A DNA stretch of 12,336 nt. It comes from Lachnospiraceae bacterium (GTDB lineage Bacteria > Bacillota > Clostridia > Lachnospirales > Lachnospiraceae). This document shows, piece after piece, positions 1 to 6,869 of this stretch (position 1 is the stretch's first letter; the number at the start of each line of letters is the position of its first letter). The notes beneath the pieces were generated by a model that worked only from the letters and a program-made list of their open reading frames with translations, had not been told where the DNA came from and ran no database searches. Location: NCBI GenBank assembly GCA_017437205.1, contig JAFSBP010000353.1, positions 1 to 12,336 of the forward strand, given 5' to 3'. The position numbers and the translations under genes are program-made.

Positions 1-344
1 ATACTCTGACTGAGAAACATACTGTTTTCCAGTGCGTCAAGTTCCTCCGAGCAGCATCCCAATGTATCAACAATTGCAATTCCATCAGCCACTGGAGCAT
101 CCATACTCACTGTGCTGACTTCTTTCTTTCGCAAACACATCAGGATTTCATTGCGTATTGTTGGCACTGCATATGTAGCAAAGCTTGCCCTTTCTTCATT
201 AAAGGTTGCAGCTGCTTTAACCAGACCAAGAAAAGCTATGGAGACCAATTCCTCCTGCTCCATTCCTGTATTTCGATACTGATTCGCAACATAACGCGCC
301 AGATTGATATTGTTTTCCGCAAGTCTTTTTCTTTCCGTTGTCAT
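1..344 (-). CDS. Sigma-70 family sigma factor, SigK/SigE-like (5' part only)
   Basis: This is the N-terminal 114 residues of an RNA polymerase sigma factor; the rest lies beyond the left edge. I read it directly from the minus strand. Residues about 12-45 (NINLARYVANQY, then QEELVSIAFLGLVKAA) match sigma region 2.1-2.2. Residues 55-72 (FATYAVPTIRNEILMCLR) match region 2.3-2.4, which melts and reads the -10 box. The 'NEILM-LR' run and the following VS-x-DAP...IVDTLG stretch resemble the sporulation SigK/SigE group more than housekeeping SigA. The start at 344 has a GAGGGG ribosome site 9 nt upstream. It is last in a minus-strand series after the DUF4314-like gene. Element-borne sigma factors of this type usually redirect host polymerase to element genes, but which promoters this one reads is unknown. 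The family call is secure; the subgroup is a judgement by eye. Confidence 0.9.
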   Translation of the reverse strand, partial: MTTERKRLAENNINLARYVANQYRNTGMEQEELVSIAFLGLVKAAATFNEERASFATYAVPTIRNEILMCLRKKEVSTVSMDAPVADGIAIVDTLGCCSEELDALENSMFLSQS

Positions 345-360
345 ATGTTTTTTCCCCTCT

Positions 361-377
361 GTATGTATTACACATAC
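361..377. repeat. Short perfect inverted repeat upstream of the sigma gene
   Basis: GTATGT and ACATAC are 6-base perfect arms around a 5-base spacer. They lie just upstream of the sigma-factor ribosome site and downstream of the DUF4314-like stop codon. It could be a small operator or an RNA hairpin. It is too short to be sure it is more than chance. Confidence 0.3.
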
Positions 378-396
378 GAATTTTTCTATTTTAGTT

Positions 397-786
397 TTAT
401 TGAACAAATTGCTCCTCGTCCTGTCGTCGAAATGTATCAACACCAGGTTCTAACCGGATATATCTCCCCTGATCGGAGAAGCAATGGATGAAGCATTGAT
501 CATCTACCCGATCTACAGTCACCATTGTTCCGTACTCCACCGTGCGCCCTAAACTTTTTACCTCCATCACAGCAACTCTGGTACCTGTCGGATACTTCTC
601 CTGATAGAAAGCTCGGTAAGCATCCCTGTTAAACGCAACCAGTTTTGTTTCTTTTGTGATGTATTGACTGCTATATCCACACCGATTATCAAACGGATAA
701 AATATAGACCGATGAAACGCTCTCCTGATCAGATGTCCCGGAACAAGGACAGCTTCATCCTCCAGATACACATGTGTAACCTTCAT
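397..786 (-). CDS. DUF4314-domain-like protein
   Basis: Protein of 129 residues. The C-terminal half, about residues 65-121, has the DUF4314 pattern: YPTGTRVAVM, then a G-T-M-V-T-V-x-x-VDD core, then a short strand and EPGVDTFRR. DUF4314 is a small beta-rich domain of unknown function found in proteins of Firmicutes mobile elements. The N-terminal 60 residues are not recognised. An in-frame ATG ten codons upstream (816) exists, but the ATG at 786 has AGGAGG 8 nt upstream and is preferred. From that start the gene overlaps the end of the upstream zinc-ribbon gene by 32 nt, in another frame, so the two are probably translationally coupled. The domain call comes from memory of the family pattern and needs a profile search. 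Confidence 0.75.
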   Translation of the reverse strand: MKVTHVYLEDEAVLVPGHLIRRAFHRSIFYPFDNRCGYSSQYITKETKLVAFNRDAYRAFYQEKYPTGTRVAVMEVKSLGRTVEYGTMVTVDRVDDQCFIHCFSDQGRYIRLEPGVDTFRRQDEEQFVQ

Positions 787-1219
787 TATCATCTCCTCCT
801 GATTCTGCAGGATCAAATACCACAGGTAATGTTCCGAACACAGCGATGAGTTCTTGCTTATCTGTATCCCATGAAGTCAGATAACAACCTTTTACATCAA
901 GGTTATCATCCTTCATCCATTCCAGAAACTTTGTCTTGTACTCCTCATTGAGTGGCTCGTTGAAGTTGATGAATTGTCCAAATCCATCCTTATACAAAAC
1001 TTTTGCGCAGCCGAACCCCTCTTGTAACGAGTATTCCATCACGCAATTTCCTTGTTCATCAAGAACCGCTTCTCCCGATTCGTCAATCACATGTTTCCAT
1101 TTTTCCCGTCTTCCGCAACGAAAGCAGATCCTTTTTTCTTCTCCTGTCCGATAATTGAAATCCTCCACATATTCACCTTTGCACTGAGGACATGATTCAT
1201 AATTTACTACACTCCCCAT
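755..1219 (-). CDS. Zinc-ribbon hypothetical protein, 154 aa
   Basis: The N-terminus carries a CxxC...CxxC zinc ribbon: C10/C13 (CPQC) and C32/C35 (CFRC). The remaining 110 residues are acidic and match no family I know. They include FGQFINFNEPLNEEYKTKF and a C-terminal Gly/Asp-rich tail. The ATG at 1219 has an AGGAG-type ribosome site a few nt upstream. The gene lies between the 35-aa gene and the DUF4314-like gene, overlapping the latter by 32 nt. A zinc ribbon could bind nucleic acid or protein; nothing here decides which. The reading frame is convincing; the function is unknown. Confidence 0.8.
   Translation of the reverse strand: MGSVVNYESCPQCKGEYVEDFNYRTGEEKRICFRCGRREKWKHVIDESGEAVLDEQGNCVMEYSLQEGFGCAKVLYKDGFGQFINFNEPLNEEYKTKFLEWMKDDNLDVKGCYLTSWDTDKQELIAVFGTLPVVFDPAESGGDDNEGYTCVSGG
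795..800 (-). promoter_or_regulatory. Ribosome binding site fixing the DUF4314-like start
   Basis: A perfect AGGAGG on the minus strand lies 8 nt before the ATG at 786. It lies inside the coding region of the upstream zinc-ribbon gene. It argues against the longer reading from 816. Confidence 0.75.
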
Positions 1220-1234
1220 CTCGATTCTCCTCTC

Positions 1235-1342
1235 TTACCAGTGATAATCAATGTTAACTAAAACAGTATTTTCATCAAGATCATACTCAGGATCACGTTT
1301 TACTGTTGGAAGTTCTACTGTTAATAATGCTTGATAATGCAT
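1235..1342 (-). CDS. Small protein, 35 aa
   Basis: A minus-strand frame reads MHYQALLTVELPTVKRD and continues through an acidic middle (YDLDEN) to VNIDYHW and TAA. An AAAGGA ribosome site lies about 8 nt before the ATG. The gene fills the space between the metallopeptidase/VWA gene and the zinc-ribbon gene, stopping 15 nt before the latter's start. The alternating hydrophobic pattern at both ends suggests beta strands. I recognise no family. The good ribosome site and the fit between neighbours make it likely real despite its length. Confidence 0.6.
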   Translation of the reverse strand: MHYQALLTVELPTVKRDPEYDLDENTVLVNIDYHW

Positions 1343-1365
1343 AAAACACGTCCTTTCTAAATAGA

Positions 1366-1396
1366 ATGGACAACTGAAGAACTTCCAGCTGCCCAT
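1366..1396 (-). terminator. Hairpin after the peptidase/VWA gene
   Basis: In minus-strand RNA the arms AUGGGCAGCUGGAAG and CUUCAGUUGUCCAU pair over 11 or more positions, including several G-U pairs and one bulged G, with a short loop. It begins 18 nt after the peptidase/VWA stop codon. The bases after it are UCUAUUUAG, not a real U-run. It may be a weak terminator, an RNA processing site, or a 3'-end stabiliser separating the machine genes from the small downstream genes. Confidence 0.5.
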
Positions 1397-1413
1397 CCTA
1401 AACTATGATTTAG

Positions 1414-3684
1414 TTATACTCTCACATGTCGCTTGACCACAGCGGTCAGCTTAGTGGGCAGTTGTGTTAAGTCCGTAATATCGAGATAGGAATCACCATA
1501 GATCCGCTCGATGTTCTTTTTATCGTCACCAATTGCCGCAGCAACGAAAATGATTCCTTTGCGTTTATATTCCTGTTTGATTCCGCGAAGATCTTCCTCA
1601 GCTGCAGTTCCGGAATATCCGTAATCTGCTGGCTGTCCGTCAGAAACAAGGATCAGTAACTTTGCTTCTTCTGGGCGTTTCACCAGTTTCTCCGCAACAT
1701 ATCGAAGCGCAGCTCCATCCCGATTGCTTCCTCTGGAGCCGATATCCATCAATCGGTATTTATCATCTTGATCAAAGCCATCAAATTCCGCATAGGAATA
1801 CAGTTCTACCAGACGTTTTTGGTCATACCCGGTGGAATGTCCGTATACCATAACCGGAATCCCCAGACTTTCGCAAAAATCGTAGAGAATAATCGCCGCT
1901 GCTCTTGCGTATGTACTTCGATCATTTGAGGACATTGATCCTGACTCATCTAGTAGGAGTCCGACTGCCAACTCAGGAATTTCATTCGGTAGGCTTTTGT
2001 TATAAAATACCTTTCCATCATTACGCCATAACGCATGGGTATCTAGGCGTGATCCTGTCATAAGACCGGATAGCTTACCTCCCCGGCGTTTTTCCTTGAG
2101 CTGCTTTAGGATACTGTTTTGAAGATGGTGCGAAATGGAAAGCAATGGACCGGAAATATAATTATACTGATCCACTAATTCCTCATCGACTGAAGCAATA
2201 CGATTCACACGAACATTAATGCCTGAATGTACATCACCATAAGAAATATTCTGAGCAGATTCATTCAGTTCTCTGACTCGTTCATTCTCAAGTTCTTCAC
2301 AGGCTTTTTTGTGTGCCATTTCATTCAGTATACGTTCTATGTCGGTTGCTGCAGCTTCATACTGTTCCCTCTTGTATTCCTCGTCTCGTTCGACTGAACC
2401 CTCCGATGAAGTGAAAATCTCATGTGTCTGGTGATACGGAATACGTCCTTTCTCTTTTGACGTCACTTCCTGTTTTCCTGGGGCTGTCAACGATCCGGAA
2501 ACAGGAACATCCTCCTGCTCCTCATCATTTGAATCTTCTCCAGACTCAGATGATTTTTCGTTACTTTCCTTCTCAGTCTGAGGGCTACTTTCATTCGCAG
2601 CAGACTCAGTTGTTATCGCGTCACCATGAGTTTTGGCCCTAGCTTTTGCTGTTACAGAGCCTCCACCAGAACCGGAACCTTCTGCGATGGGGCTTTCGCT
2701 TCCCATACCAGCGTTTGAAGTCCCTTTGATTGATTTCAGTATCTGAACCAAGATATCCGTTACCGATTCAGTTCCTCCTGCTGCCCGCGCTTCCTCCTGA
2801 CGCTTTTTGCATACTTCGCAAAACTCACGCATATACTCCCAACAGCGTATCATAATGAAATTAACCGTCTTTAACCGATCTTTCCCCATGTTACAGGTTA
2901 GGGCTTCATCGAGTTCACTGATCATTCCGAATAACGTCTGAATACGCACATCACTTAAGGGTTCATCACCATACTTGATTTCTCCGAATTTCACATAGGA
3001 AAGAATCATTTGTGCGATACTCTCAAAGATATGCTGGTTCTCGCCATCTTCTTTCTCGATCAATTGAGTAACGGTAGGCATGTCTTTGAACTGATTATCT
3101 CGCAATACCTCAAGACCGAATCCCAGTTTTCCAGGAAACTCAATCAACATCCGATTCTCAACATATCCATCATCGATCAAATTCCCGAGATAATGAGCCA
3201 GATACTGCACTATTTCCAGATTCTTCGAATCATCCTTGACATATTCCCAGAAGTCTTTCTCATTACGCACGTCTTCTAGTGTTTTCAAATCCGGCGCAGA
3301 CGGATACCATCGATACGCTGCAAGATAATTCACATGTGTCTGTCCTGCTAAAAAATTGGTATACAGTACATGCCCAAGCTCATGAGTAAAAGCACCCATA
3401 ATGAGCTGAAACCGATTTTCACGCCCCCGGGTCTTAGTGACGATTGGATGTCCAGCATTAATCCGGATGACCAGGTTGTTTGTCTCTGCGAAGAAAGGCT
3501 CTTTCGGTTTCCATAACAGGACAACACGGATACGGCGGTTAAAATGATACCGCCGTGTCATTGCTGCTGCCAGATCTTCAAAATAACCTCCCATTAACCG
3601 GGAGGTAAAGAATTGACGATCTGTTATTTTGCTCCGCTTCTCATTAAGGCGTTGCATGACTAATTTATGGTTGATCCTTGCCAT
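1414..3684 (-). CDS. HExxH metallopeptidase-VWA fusion, CobT/MoxR-partner type
   Basis: Protein of 756 residues in three parts. Residues about 1-300 hold a zincin-like domain with HELGH at 101-105; the later DDGYVENR (171-178) may supply a third acidic ligand, like the E-D-x-R-x-E segment of related predicted metallopeptidases. Residues about 320-420 are a Ser/Glu-rich low-complexity linker. Residues about 570-756 form a von Willebrand factor A domain with a MIDAS site: DESGS (579-583), a GSNRDGAAL segment (652-660) in the position of the usual Thr loop, and LVSDG (679-683). The VWA resembles CobT and NorD, which work with AAA+ ATPases of the CobS/MoxR class; such an ATPase is encoded directly upstream. 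An AAAGGAGG ribosome site precedes the ATG. There is no signal peptide, so it is probably cytoplasmic. The VWA likely docks on the ATPase or holds the substrate, and the HExxH may cleave it. Peptidase activity is inferred, not shown. Confidence 0.88.
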   Translation of the reverse strand: MARINHKLVMQRLNEKRSKITDRQFFTSRLMGGYFEDLAAAMTRRYHFNRRIRVVLLWKPKEPFFAETNNLVIRINAGHPIVTKTRGRENRFQLIMGAFTHELGHVLYTNFLAGQTHVNYLAAYRWYPSAPDLKTLEDVRNEKDFWEYVKDDSKNLEIVQYLAHYLGNLIDDGYVENRMLIEFPGKLGFGLEVLRDNQFKDMPTVTQLIEKEDGENQHIFESIAQMILSYVKFGEIKYGDEPLSDVRIQTLFGMISELDEALTCNMGKDRLKTVNFIMIRCWEYMREFCEVCKKRQEEARAAGGTESVTDILVQILKSIKGTSNAGMGSESPIAEGSGSGGGSVTAKARAKTHGDAITTESAANESSPQTEKESNEKSSESGEDSNDEEQEDVPVSGSLTAPGKQEVTSKEKGRIPYHQTHEIFTSSEGSVERDEEYKREQYEAAATDIERILNEMAHKKACEELENERVRELNESAQNISYGDVHSGINVRVNRIASVDEELVDQYNYISGPLLSISHHLQNSILKQLKEKRRGGKLSGLMTGSRLDTHALWRNDGKVFYNKSLPNEIPELAVGLLLDESGSMSSNDRSTYARAAAIILYDFCESLGIPVMVYGHSTGYDQKRLVELYSYAEFDGFDQDDKYRLMDIGSRGSNRDGAALRYVAEKLVKRPEEAKLLILVSDGQPADYGYSGTAAEEDLRGIKQEYKRKGIIFVAAAIGDDKKNIERIYGDSYLDITDLTQLPTKLTAVVKRHVRV

Positions 3685-3710
3685 GACAAGGCAAACCTCC
3701 TTTCTGATGA

Positions 3711-5585
3711 TTAGGCTACTCCGCTCTTACGCCTTGGAGCAAAGATTGGATCAAGTATGGTATTGATAAGAGCAGCACGATCATTTTCATCCGCAGTTGC
3801 TTTACTGATGATGGTATTCTTTGCTGCCTCATATACATCACCAGTGATTTCTGCGCTGACAATCCAATCAATCAGACTTCGCATTCCGTAAGAACCATCC
3901 GTGATGCTGTTCTGCTTACAGAAATGTGCCAAATCATTCACCACCTGAACCATCTTTGATACCTGATACTCATCCTTCGCTCCGGTCACTGACATTGCTC
4001 TTTGAACCATCACTTCCGGTGTGGGTGTTTCCACATCGTAAATCAAACTCATTCGGTCGATAACCGACTGGTTCATCGCTCTGCAACCTTCATAATCCGT
4101 GTTGGTTGTCACGATAACCACTGCATCCGGATGTCTCTCAATCACCTCTCCAGTTGCGAGCGTGATTGAACCTGACTGCTCTAAAAGGGAGTTTAATCCA
4201 ACCAGTACGCCGGGATGTGCAATTGTCGATGGCTCCTGTATCTCTACCACATAGCCATTTTTCAGTGCTTTAATAAAATCGGTCTCTACATATCGGTAGG
4301 TCTGTCCGCTATTGTTTTCGGTCTTAACCTCCTTCGACAGCTCGCGAACTTTTTCCGTCACCCGATCGAGAACAATCCCCATACAATCCTGTGACGTTGC
4401 AGCATCGTTCTCAACGCCGGTCAATGCCTTATATACCCCGGCAGGATCATAATCCATATCATCCAGATCCGGTAGATTCATCAGCTTTGCCACGTTCGCG
4501 TAATTGATACCGCCCATTTTCATTAGCGATTCACGCTCTGCGTCAAGCAAAGCATCACCGGTGGTCATCGCTTCGGTTTCCGGATAAAACATACCAAGCA
4601 GACTGATAATCTCTGTATCAGAACCGCAGGTATATTTGAGATACGGACGCCCGACACCTGCTGCCACGGCTTTCGCATCCAATGTTTTTCCTGTTCCTGA
4701 AGGCCCGCGGAGAAGGAAATTCCTCATCTGCGTGGGTTTTCCCGTTGTTTTCTGAGCGTGCTTACAGATATCCACAACCTCTTTCGGAATAATGTACCAT
4801 TCCGGTAAAACAGGTATCATCGCCAGTTCTGTCGGAGTCAACCGCCGGTTACTCAGTATATATTTTCCGACAAAATCCTTATGCTCAATAATGGAAGTTG
4901 CCTTGACTATTTTTGCCGGACCGGTCTTTGCAAAGATGGTGAATTCTCCTGCTATGACACTCACTGGAGTGAATGCACCGGAATCCAACTGAGTTTGAGA
5001 TATTCTCATCAGGTTTCCTGATTTATCCACTTCCACCTTTACGTGCGCTGCACAGGCATCATCTTTCACTCTGCGATATGCGTTGTCACAAAGAATCGCC
5101 ATATGCGCTGTTGCTTTGTTTAAATCCGGATAACCCTTCTGAAATTCATCGTAATATGCCTCGTAGTTTTCTTTGAACTCATCATCTTTCATGAGTTCAG
5201 GAAATACTGCCATCATCACGGCTGCTCCGTCTCTATTCGCTGCGTTCAAAAGGTATGTCTCCACAATTTCTGTATTTTTGTCATACACACTGGCTGTTAC
5301 GTAACCGTTGTCGGCATTGTATACGACCAGATGATATGCATCAGGTCCTTCTGCTGACTTATATTCCGCCACAGATCGATGATCAATCATACCTACAGCA
5401 CCATCTCCTGTTCCACTCATACATTTACAAACAGCATGAACCGCTTTGATTACCGTTGCGCATAGTGTCGCTTCCGTTCCACTACCATATTTAGATGATA
5501 CTTTGACCTTTTTGTTTACCAACTTGTCAAACGGCTCCGGTAATGAGCGGCTGAAATTGAAAATATTATTTACATTTGTGCTCAT
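3711..5585 (-). CDS. AAA+ ATPase, MoxR/CobS type, with long N-terminal extension
   Basis: Protein of 624 residues. Residues about 285-530 form the AAA+ core: Walker A GPSGTGKT (294-301), a Walker B-like strand YVVEIQEP (445-452) with Glu but not the usual DE pair, sensor-1 VIVTTNTD (490-497) and an arginine-finger-like VIDRMSL (508-514). A helical C-terminal lid follows. A long insert (about 335-440) separates Walker A from Walker B. MoxR/CobS ATPases form rings that remodel or insert metal into client proteins, usually with a VWA protein; here the VWA partner is the next gene. The N-terminal 280 residues match no domain I know and may bind substrate. The start overlaps the stop of the membrane-protein gene by 4 nt (ATGA), and AAAGGG lies upstream. 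Cobalt chelation is unlikely because no cobalamin genes are nearby. Confidence 0.9.
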   Translation of the reverse strand: MSTNVNNIFNFSRSLPEPFDKLVNKKVKVSSKYGSGTEATLCATVIKAVHAVCKCMSGTGDGAVGMIDHRSVAEYKSAEGPDAYHLVVYNADNGYVTASVYDKNTEIVETYLLNAANRDGAAVMMAVFPELMKDDEFKENYEAYYDEFQKGYPDLNKATAHMAILCDNAYRRVKDDACAAHVKVEVDKSGNLMRISQTQLDSGAFTPVSVIAGEFTIFAKTGPAKIVKATSIIEHKDFVGKYILSNRRLTPTELAMIPVLPEWYIIPKEVVDICKHAQKTTGKPTQMRNFLLRGPSGTGKTLDAKAVAAGVGRPYLKYTCGSDTEIISLLGMFYPETEAMTTGDALLDAERESLMKMGGINYANVAKLMNLPDLDDMDYDPAGVYKALTGVENDAATSQDCMGIVLDRVTEKVRELSKEVKTENNSGQTYRYVETDFIKALKNGYVVEIQEPSTIAHPGVLVGLNSLLEQSGSITLATGEVIERHPDAVVIVTTNTDYEGCRAMNQSVIDRMSLIYDVETPTPEVMVQRAMSVTGAKDEYQVSKMVQVVNDLAHFCKQNSITDGSYGMRSLIDWIVSAEITGDVYEAAKNTIISKATADENDRAALINTILDPIFAPRRKSGVA

Positions 5586-6394
5586 TCATCATTCCCTTTC
5601 TGCAGATTACTGCGTAAGTTTAGTTTTATCCCCTCAGGCATGACCTCAACATCATTCAGACCGAGTGCCTTTAACTCTTTGCAAACATCCGGCCAGCTCT
5701 CTTTCTGCGGGAGTTCTTCAGATGTCAGCATAATTTCCATAAGCCCTTCACCGATTGCTTCATTACAACGGTTATTCAGCTCCATGGTGTATTTCTCTAC
5801 CCATTCAAACGCCATCAGTTCATAATTTTCAACCGGTTCTTCTACTTCAAACAGTTCCTCCTCAGCAAGCTCCTCAACCATAGTCATGATACTGTTCTCC
5901 GGTTTGTTTGATTGATAATCAATTGCAACCACCTGCAGATTTTGTATCACGACTCTCGCACGACGATATCCTCCGGCGTGGTTTAGCTGAATAAATACGG
6001 TATCACCGTCCTTAATCCGCTGTTTCGCATTTGACGTCTCCCAGACCCACCTTGCATTCGGATAATCAACGAAAACTAAACGCGTAATCTGTTTGAGTAT
6101 GACAGCGTATGCAAGCTCAATCACGTCCTTTTCTGTCGGTTCAATCGCTGGTGCCGGCATTTCCGTTACTGGATTCGAATCAGTACTCTTTACCGTTTCC
6201 GATGAAAGAATCAGTAAACGCATTGATACGATGAACATTACGAGTATGATTAACAACAAGATTGGCCACAACCGGAAAATGTACATCACAACTACCGTAA
6301 GCGCCAACCATACAATCATTTCGTATAAGAAATGCTTCTTTTTCTTCATCTGCATTGCAGAAGATACTTTCTCTTTTCGATTGTTCAGCATCAT
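5582..6394 (-). CDS. Membrane-anchored hypothetical protein, 270 aa
   Basis: The N-terminus is basic (KKKKHF near 17-22) and leads into two hydrophobic segments, about residues 24-40 and 44-63, split by RLWP, as in a membrane hairpin. The rest, about 200 residues, is soluble and should face the cytoplasm. It contains a mixed alpha/beta stretch at 90-175 (ending VVIQNLQVVAIDYQ) and a very acidic stretch at about 185-200. I recognise no family. The gene sits 6 nt after the 124-aa gene and overlaps the AAA+ ATPase start by 4 nt, so its output is probably coupled to the ATPase. It may tether the ATPase-VWA pair to the membrane. Two ATGs stand in tandem at 6394 and 6391; the AAAGGA site suits either. 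M14 is a poorer alternative start. Confidence 0.82.
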   Translation of the reverse strand: MMLNNRKEKVSSAMQMKKKKHFLYEMIVWLALTVVVMYIFRLWPILLLIILVMFIVSMRLLILSSETVKSTDSNPVTEMPAPAIEPTEKDVIELAYAVILKQITRLVFVDYPNARWVWETSNAKQRIKDGDTVFIQLNHAGGYRRARVVIQNLQVVAIDYQSNKPENSIMTMVEELAEEELFEVEEPVENYELMAFEWVEKYTMELNNRCNEAIGEGLMEIMLTSEELPQKESWPDVCKELKALGLNDVEVMPEGIKLNLRSNLQKGNDE

Positions 6395-6400
6395 TACTTA

Positions 6401-6775
6401 TTATCCTTTCTGGATTCGTTCCGGTGGAATAAAAATCAACAAATGATAAACCGCATTCTCGTCCAACTGATTATGCGAAATAATCGCTGCCGGTCTTGTA
6501 CAACTATACAATTCGCCTGTCGATGTACCATAACTCGCCAGAGCTTGACCAAGAATCGTTTTCCCACGATACCCGTTTTCCAGTTGTAATGCAGATTGAA
6601 AGGCATCCTTATCGATGTAAACTTTAATGCAATACTGCTTATTTGCTGAGACTGCAAGCAGAATATGCTTCAGTTCCTCGTTTGATAGACAGCCTCCCGT
6701 TCGGGTGTTCAATATTGCTTTGAACTTCGTATTTTTCTCCTCTTCTGAAAGAAGCTGAAATGCTTCATTGTTCAT
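6401..6775 (-). CDS. Hypothetical protein, 124 aa, first gene of the ATPase operon
   Basis: Soluble protein of 124 residues with no domain I recognise. It opens with a helical, charged segment (residues 1-25). A second helix follows (SNEELKHILLAVSA, 31-44), then strands IKVYIDKD and AVYHLLIFIPP. The ATG at 6775 has an excellent AAAGGAGG site 6-7 nt upstream. It ends inside the ribosome site of the membrane-protein gene, which places it in the same operon as the ATPase and the peptidase/VWA protein. It may be an adaptor or regulator of that machine; this rests only on position. Confidence 0.8.
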   Translation of the reverse strand: MNNEAFQLLSEEEKNTKFKAILNTRTGGCLSNEELKHILLAVSANKQYCIKVYIDKDAFQSALQLENGYRGKTILGQALASYGTSTGELYSCTRPAAIISHNQLDENAVYHLLIFIPPERIQKG

Positions 6776-6798
6776 AAAACTCCTCCTTTAAACGTCAA

Positions 6799-6840
6799 AA
6801 GACGCACATGCAGATACATTACGTAACCCATGTGCGTCTT
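6799..6840 (-). terminator. Strong hairpin between the SSB-like gene and the ATPase operon
   Basis: AAGACGCACATG and CATGTGCGTCTT are perfect 12-base arms around an 18-base loop that itself contains TTACGTAA. On the minus strand the stem is followed by TTTTGACG, a short U-run. It follows the SSB-like stop by about 30 nt and precedes the ribosome site of the 124-aa gene. A terminator or partial attenuator is the simplest reading. No good promoter is visible between it and the 124-aa gene, so some readthrough is probably needed. Confidence 0.7.
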
Positions 6841-6869
6841 AATTCGCCAGATTCATTTTCAGTTCCTCA

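Noticed and set aside
1414..5585. Cobaltochelatase CobS/CobT for cobalamin synthesis
   Set aside because: Only the general ATPase-VWA design fits. No CobN or other cobalamin gene is present, and the HExxH domain is not expected in CobT.
6093..6446. Plus-strand open frame of 117 codons
   Set aside because: It is antisense to the membrane-protein gene and the end of the 124-aa gene; its hydrophobic look comes from the complement of real membrane codons.
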